This document shows positions 26,285 to 28,854 of a stretch of DNA of 28,854 nucleotides, in pieces. This stretch comes from an uncultured Collinsella sp. GTDB lineage: Bacteria; Actinomycetota; Coriobacteriia; Coriobacteriales; Coriobacteriaceae. The notes under the pieces are model-generated. The model saw only the letters and a list, made by a program, of their open reading frames with translations. It was not told the origin of the DNA and did no database searches. The stretch lies in the NCBI GenBank assembly GCA_938036665.1, contig CALHWR010000130.1:1-28854 (forward strand), written 5' to 3'. Made by a program: the position numbers and the translations under genes. Positions within the stretch are counted from its first letter, which is position 1. Every line of letters starts with the position of its first letter.

Positions 26285-26408
26285 CACATACTCAAATGCC
26301 AAGAAGTACCTGCTTGTGGTTTGGAATGGATAGACAAACCGGCTGCAGTTTCTTCCATATGACGTATCAATTTACACGGCTCACGACGGAACATATTGCA
26401 AGGGGTGA
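26163..26408 (+). pseudogene. Decayed papain-like/C39 cysteine peptidase C-terminus
   Basis: Frame 3 of this stretch encodes RFGNVFSGGLRSNGSGHAM, then AVVGYVAMYNTYSNAKKYLLVVWNG, a TAG stop (26331-26333), and TNRLQFLPYDVSIYTAHDGTYCKG to a TGA (26406-26408). GHAMAVVGY with a following YLLVVWNG looks like the catalytic-His end of papain-like (C39-type) peptidases, where a Trp often follows WNG; TAG is one base from TGG. The catalytic Cys half is absent: only about 180 nt separate it from the previous terminator. So this is an N-terminally truncated, nonsense-mutated remnant. Family assignment rests on this motif alone. Confidence 0.5.
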
Positions 26409-26410
26409 TT

Positions 26411-26773
26411 GTGCTCGTGAACGGCGACAAGTTCATTCGAAGGGCAATACCCCTATTGGTTCTTTTCCTTGCCTTGGTCGCTGCAGTGAGTTTGTCCCTG
26501 CTAGGGGCGACTAATGGGGGAGAAAACGACACGGTTGTTGCGATCGAAGTTCGCACTCTATCGGATGTTCATAACGGGCAATTTGAGGCGTTGATGCCAA
26601 GTGGTTGCCATAAAAAGATCGATATGCGCCGCAAGTCAAGTTCCGGATATGTTGCAGGGTTGAAGGCAGGTGAAAAATGGATTCTAGTTTTTGTGGAAGA
26701 TAAGGAACTTGACGGGACTGTTCTATATCCCCATTCAGCCGAGAAAGCCAAATCAAGCAGACCAGGGGAATGA
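26411..26773 (+). CDS. Small membrane-anchored protein, unknown
   Basis: About 120 aa from a GTG at 26411 with AAGGGG just upstream; the frame opens earlier (TTG at 26396) and a GTG at 26417 is also possible. One N-terminal hydrophobic helix (RAIPLLVLFLALVAAVSLSL) is followed by a polar domain outside the membrane (EVRTLSDVHNGQFEALMP; GYVAGLKAGEKWILVFVED), mostly beta-like. No family was recognised. Codon use is AT-richer than the flanking housekeeping genes. It starts 2 nt after the peptidase remnant ends and is followed 3 nt later by another small gene, so the three probably belonged to one cassette. Confidence 0.55.
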   Translation: MLVNGDKFIRRAIPLLVLFLALVAAVSLSLLGATNGGENDTVVAIEVRTLSDVHNGQFEALMPSGCHKKIDMRRKSSSGYVAGLKAGEKWILVFVEDKELDGTVLYPHSAEKAKSSRPGE

Positions 26774-26776
26774 AGA

Positions 26777-27010
26777 ATGATTGATGGAAAACAGTTCTTA
26801 GGCCTGATGGTAGGAGCTCCCATTTTGATGCGAGCTGGGATGGCGGAAGCCTTGGAGCTGCCGGACGCTCGGAAGCGATTGGCGCTCGTGGTTGGCGCGG
26901 TGGTCAGAGATGAAAATGGCAATGAAAAAACGCGAACAAGAAGCAGAGAGACTATTTTCACGCCAGAGAGCGAAGCCGTGGGTTTTGCTATCGACTGTTA
27001 TATCGAATAG
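26777..27010 (+). CDS. Small hypothetical protein, unknown
   Basis: A 77-aa protein (MIDGKQFLGLMVGAPILMRA...FAIDCYIE). Start ATG 26777 lies 3 nt after the previous stop, with AGGGGAA about 9 nt upstream, so it is likely coupled to the preceding gene. It has a short hydrophobic N-terminal part (FLGLMVGAPILM) and a charged middle (NGNEKTRTRSRE). No motif was recognised. After it, 27011-27129 holds no visible gene. Confidence 0.5.
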   Translation: MIDGKQFLGLMVGAPILMRAGMAEALELPDARKRLALVVGAVVRDENGNEKTRTRSRETIFTPESEAVGFAIDCYIE

Positions 27011-27129
27011 ACATGACGGCATAGAACGAATTGGCCTATAAGCATGTCATTACTTAAGCAAAGCTGAAATCTTGGCATCTAGTGCTCGGGACTGCCCAGC
27101 TTGGGGTACAACTCAACGTGAACAATGAT

Positions 27130-27153
27130 GGCCCGCCACATGTTTGGCGGGCC
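27130..27153. terminator. Hairpin in front of htrA
   Basis: 9-bp perfect stem GGCCCGCCA / TGGCGGGCC, 6-nt loop, then TTTGG. It could end the upstream small-gene cassette, or lie in the htrA leader. Only 29 nt separate it from the htrA start, so a promoter between them is hard to fit. Confidence 0.65.
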
Positions 27154-27182
27154 TTTGGTTATTTGACGAAAGGATCGCAGCT

Positions 27183-28643
27183 ATGAGCGAGAACGATTCC
27201 CAGCGTCCCCAGGATGCGGGCAACGCCGGCGAGACCCAACAGCAGCCGCGTGTGCAGGTAGAGTCGACGCCTGCCGACAGCAACATTCCCTACGTGCAGG
27301 CCTACGACACGCAGACCGGAAAGCCGCTGGGCAGCCAGCAGGTTGTAAACAAGCACACAGTGGTCAAGACTAAGACCAAAAAGCTGCCGATCTTTATTAC
27401 GGCGCTTGCCGGTTGTGCCTGCGGCGCCCTGCTGGTCATTGCGCTCATTATGAGCGGCACGCTCAACATTGGCGGCGGAAAGAATGCCGTGACGGCGGGT
27501 GCTTCGGGTTCATCGACGCAAAAGATTACGATTGATTCCGAGGACACCACGCTGGCCGAGGCCGTTTCTGCCAAGGCCCTGCCCTCCGTGGTTTCCATTA
27601 CCGCCACTTCGAGCGGCGGCCAGAATGGCTCGCTTTCGCAGTCTGCCGACGAGTCGAACAACTCGGGCAGCGTCGGTTCGGGCGTTGTGCTCGATACCGA
27701 GGGCCACATTCTCACCAACAACCACGTGGTCGATGGCTACGATCAGTACGTGGTGACCATGGATGACGGCACTACGTACGAGGCCGAGTTCGTGGGCAAC
27801 GATGCCTCGAGCGACCTGGCCGTCATCAAGCTCAAGGACGCCGACGCCTCCAAGCTCACCCCGATCGAGATCGGCGATTCCTCCAAGCTCAACGTGGGCG
27901 AGTGGGTCATGGCGATCGGCTCGCCGTTCGGCAACGAGCAGTCTGTCTCCACGGGCATTGTGTCGGCGCTGTATCGCTCAACGGCCATGAGCTCTACCAA
28001 CGGTAACACCATCTATGCCAACATGATCCAGACCGATGCCGCCATCAACCCGGGCAACTCCGGCGGTGCGCTCGTCAACGACAACGGTGAGCTTGTGGGT
28101 ATCAACTCGCTTATCGAGAGCTACTCGGGCTCCAGCTCGGGCGTGGGTTTTGCCATTCCGGTTAACTACGCCAAGAACATTGCCGACCAGATCATCGACG
28201 GTAAGACGCCGGTGCATCCGTACCTGGGCGCCACGCTTTCGAGCGTCAATGCGCTTAACGCCCGCACCAACAAGTTGAGCACCGATAGCGGCGCGTATGT
28301 GGCGAGCGTCGTTGAGGATGGTCCTGCCGCCAAGGCCGGCATTCAGGAGGGCGACGTCATCACCAAGCTGGGCGACGATGAGATTTCGAGCGCCGACGGC
28401 CTGATCATCGCGCTGCGCAGCCACGAGGTGGGCGAGAAGGTCGAGATCACGCTCATGCGCGGCAAGGAAGAGAAGAAGGTCACGGTTGAGCTGGGCTCCG
28501 ACGAGGAGCTGCAGAACCAGCAGCAGAACGACAGCGCGACCGATACCGGCAACGGCGGTATTACCGACGAGCAGCTGCGCCAGTATCTGGAGGAGCTGCT
28601 TGGCCAGCAGGGCCAGGGTCAGGGCAACGGCCAGGGTTTCTAA
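27183..28643 (+). CDS. Membrane-anchored HtrA/DegP-type serine protease with PDZ domain
   Basis: An extracytoplasmic quality-control protease of 486 aa. About 65 N-terminal cytoplasmic residues rich in Gln, Asp and Pro precede one membrane helix (LPIFITALAGCACGALLVIA, about 68-87). The trypsin-like domain has the triad His181 (TNNHVVDGY), Asp211 (SSDLAVIKL) and Ser293 (NPGNSGGALV). One PDZ domain (about 340-440) has YLGATLSS, then AKAGIQEGDVITKLGDDEI. The tail is Gln/Gly-rich (LLGQQGQGQGNGQGF). The ATG follows GAAAGGA (27168-27174); an upstream TTG at 27144 lies in the hairpin and is rejected. This is the usual Gram-positive HtrA layout. Its position beside the AT-rich cassette shows no obvious functional link. 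Confidence 0.92.
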   Translation: MSENDSQRPQDAGNAGETQQQPRVQVESTPADSNIPYVQAYDTQTGKPLGSQQVVNKHTVVKTKTKKLPIFITALAGCACGALLVIALIMSGTLNIGGGKNAVTAGASGSSTQKITIDSEDTTLAEAVSAKALPSVVSITATSSGGQNGSLSQSADESNNSGSVGSGVVLDTEGHILTNNHVVDGYDQYVVTMDDGTTYEAEFVGNDASSDLAVIKLKDADASKLTPIEIGDSSKLNVGEWVMAIGSPFGNEQSVSTGIVSALYRSTAMSSTNGNTIYANMIQTDAAINPGNSGGALVNDNGELVGINSLIESYSGSSSGVGFAIPVNYAKNIADQIIDGKTPVHPYLGATLSSVNALNARTNKLSTDSGAYVASVVEDGPAAKAGIQEGDVITKLGDDEISSADGLIIALRSHEVGEKVEITLMRGKEEKKVTVELGSDEELQNQQQNDSATDTGNGGITDEQLRQYLEELLGQQGQGQGNGQGF

Positions 28644-28670
28644 CGAGCTGTATCGCACATATCGAGGCCA

Positions 28671-28710
28671 GAGGGGGCTGTTCCGCCAGCGCGGGACAGC
28701 CCCTCTTTTC
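28671..28710 (+). terminator. htrA terminator
   Basis: Stem GAGGGGGCTGTTCCGC / GCGGGACAGCCCCTC with one bulged G and one G-T pair, CAGC loop, then TTTT. Confidence 0.9.
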
Positions 28711-28742
28711 GTAGTGATCCATTGGGGATGGAGGAAAACGGA

Positions 28743-28854
28743 TCATTTAGAAACGGCAAGGGCATGGTTTGAACGCGCGATCCACTCCAGTTTGACGGCT
28801 GCCGATTCGGTGCGGTTTGAGACCGCTATTCGGCCCCATCGTGACCGGTGGTAC
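28743..28854 (-). CDS. Possible 3' end of a gene entering from the right edge
   Basis: An open frame of 37 codons on the minus strand (RWGRIAVSNRTESAAVKLEW...ALAVSK, then TGA) runs off the window edge. Composition is protein-like, but the piece is too short to assign. Just before the stop, 28714-28746 holds TGATCCATT...AACGGATCA, a small inverted repeat. Confidence 0.35.
   Translation of the reverse strand, partial: YHRSRWGRIAVSNRTESAAVKLEWIARSNHALAVSK

Noticed and set aside
27011..27129. A tRNA or small RNA gene before htrA
   Set aside because: No cloverleaf, TTCGA loop or CCA end could be drawn; only the hairpin at 27130-27153 is real.

Overview
The window looks like chromosome of a Coriobacteriia gut actinobacterium, most likely Collinsella or a close relative. 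This is inferred from about 60 % GC coding DNA, GAGG-type ribosome sites, an actinobacterial GlnR-like orphan regulator, and the gene mix (Feo iron uptake, Ebg-type lactase, OYE-type reductase). No rRNA, tRNA, CRISPR array or complete transposase gene was seen.

Layout. (1) 1-4870 is a nickel-pincer (lactate racemase) locus: larA-larD run rightward and meet larB-larC-tetR running leftward, with a large palindromic terminator between them. LarA keeps all its cofactor residues. LarC consists only of the LarC1 half, and a TetR gene sits where LarC2 would be. (2) 4872-7610 holds divergent serB and aspS; the AspRS has the non-discriminating signature. (3) 7671-12532 is a lactose unit: a LacI repressor divergent from ebgA-ebgC, with three identical CAACCGGTTG operators between them. 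(4) 12686-14819 holds a GGA/YjeM-type amino-acid transporter, a 220-bp element with 31-bp inverted ends, and a lone HPr with Asp at position 46. (5) 14912-18389 is a ferrous-iron locus: feoA, feoA, feoB and a Cys-rich FeoB partner, behind a 15-bp inverted repeat. (6) 18472-22856 holds a 200-bp palindromic element, an FMN/4Fe-4S/FAD ene-reductase, a GntR regulator and a second LacI regulator. (7) 22861-23751 is a two-gene MNT/HEPN toxin-antitoxin whose nucleotidyltransferase carries an N-terminal RelB/DinJ-like DNA-binding domain. (8) 23805-25985 holds a glutamine-synthetase homologue that has lost several catalytic metal ligands, followed by a GlnR-like regulator, with a GlnR-type box upstream. 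(9) 25986-27020 is an AT-richer patch with a decayed papain-like peptidase and two small unknown genes. (10) 27183-28710 is a membrane-anchored HtrA protease.

Most likely to repay attention: the DinJ-MNT/HepT module, the catalytically altered GlnA next to GlnR, the LarC lacking LarC2, the HPr with natural Asp46, and the palindromic intergenic elements. All family assignments come from reading the translated sequence; no database search was run.
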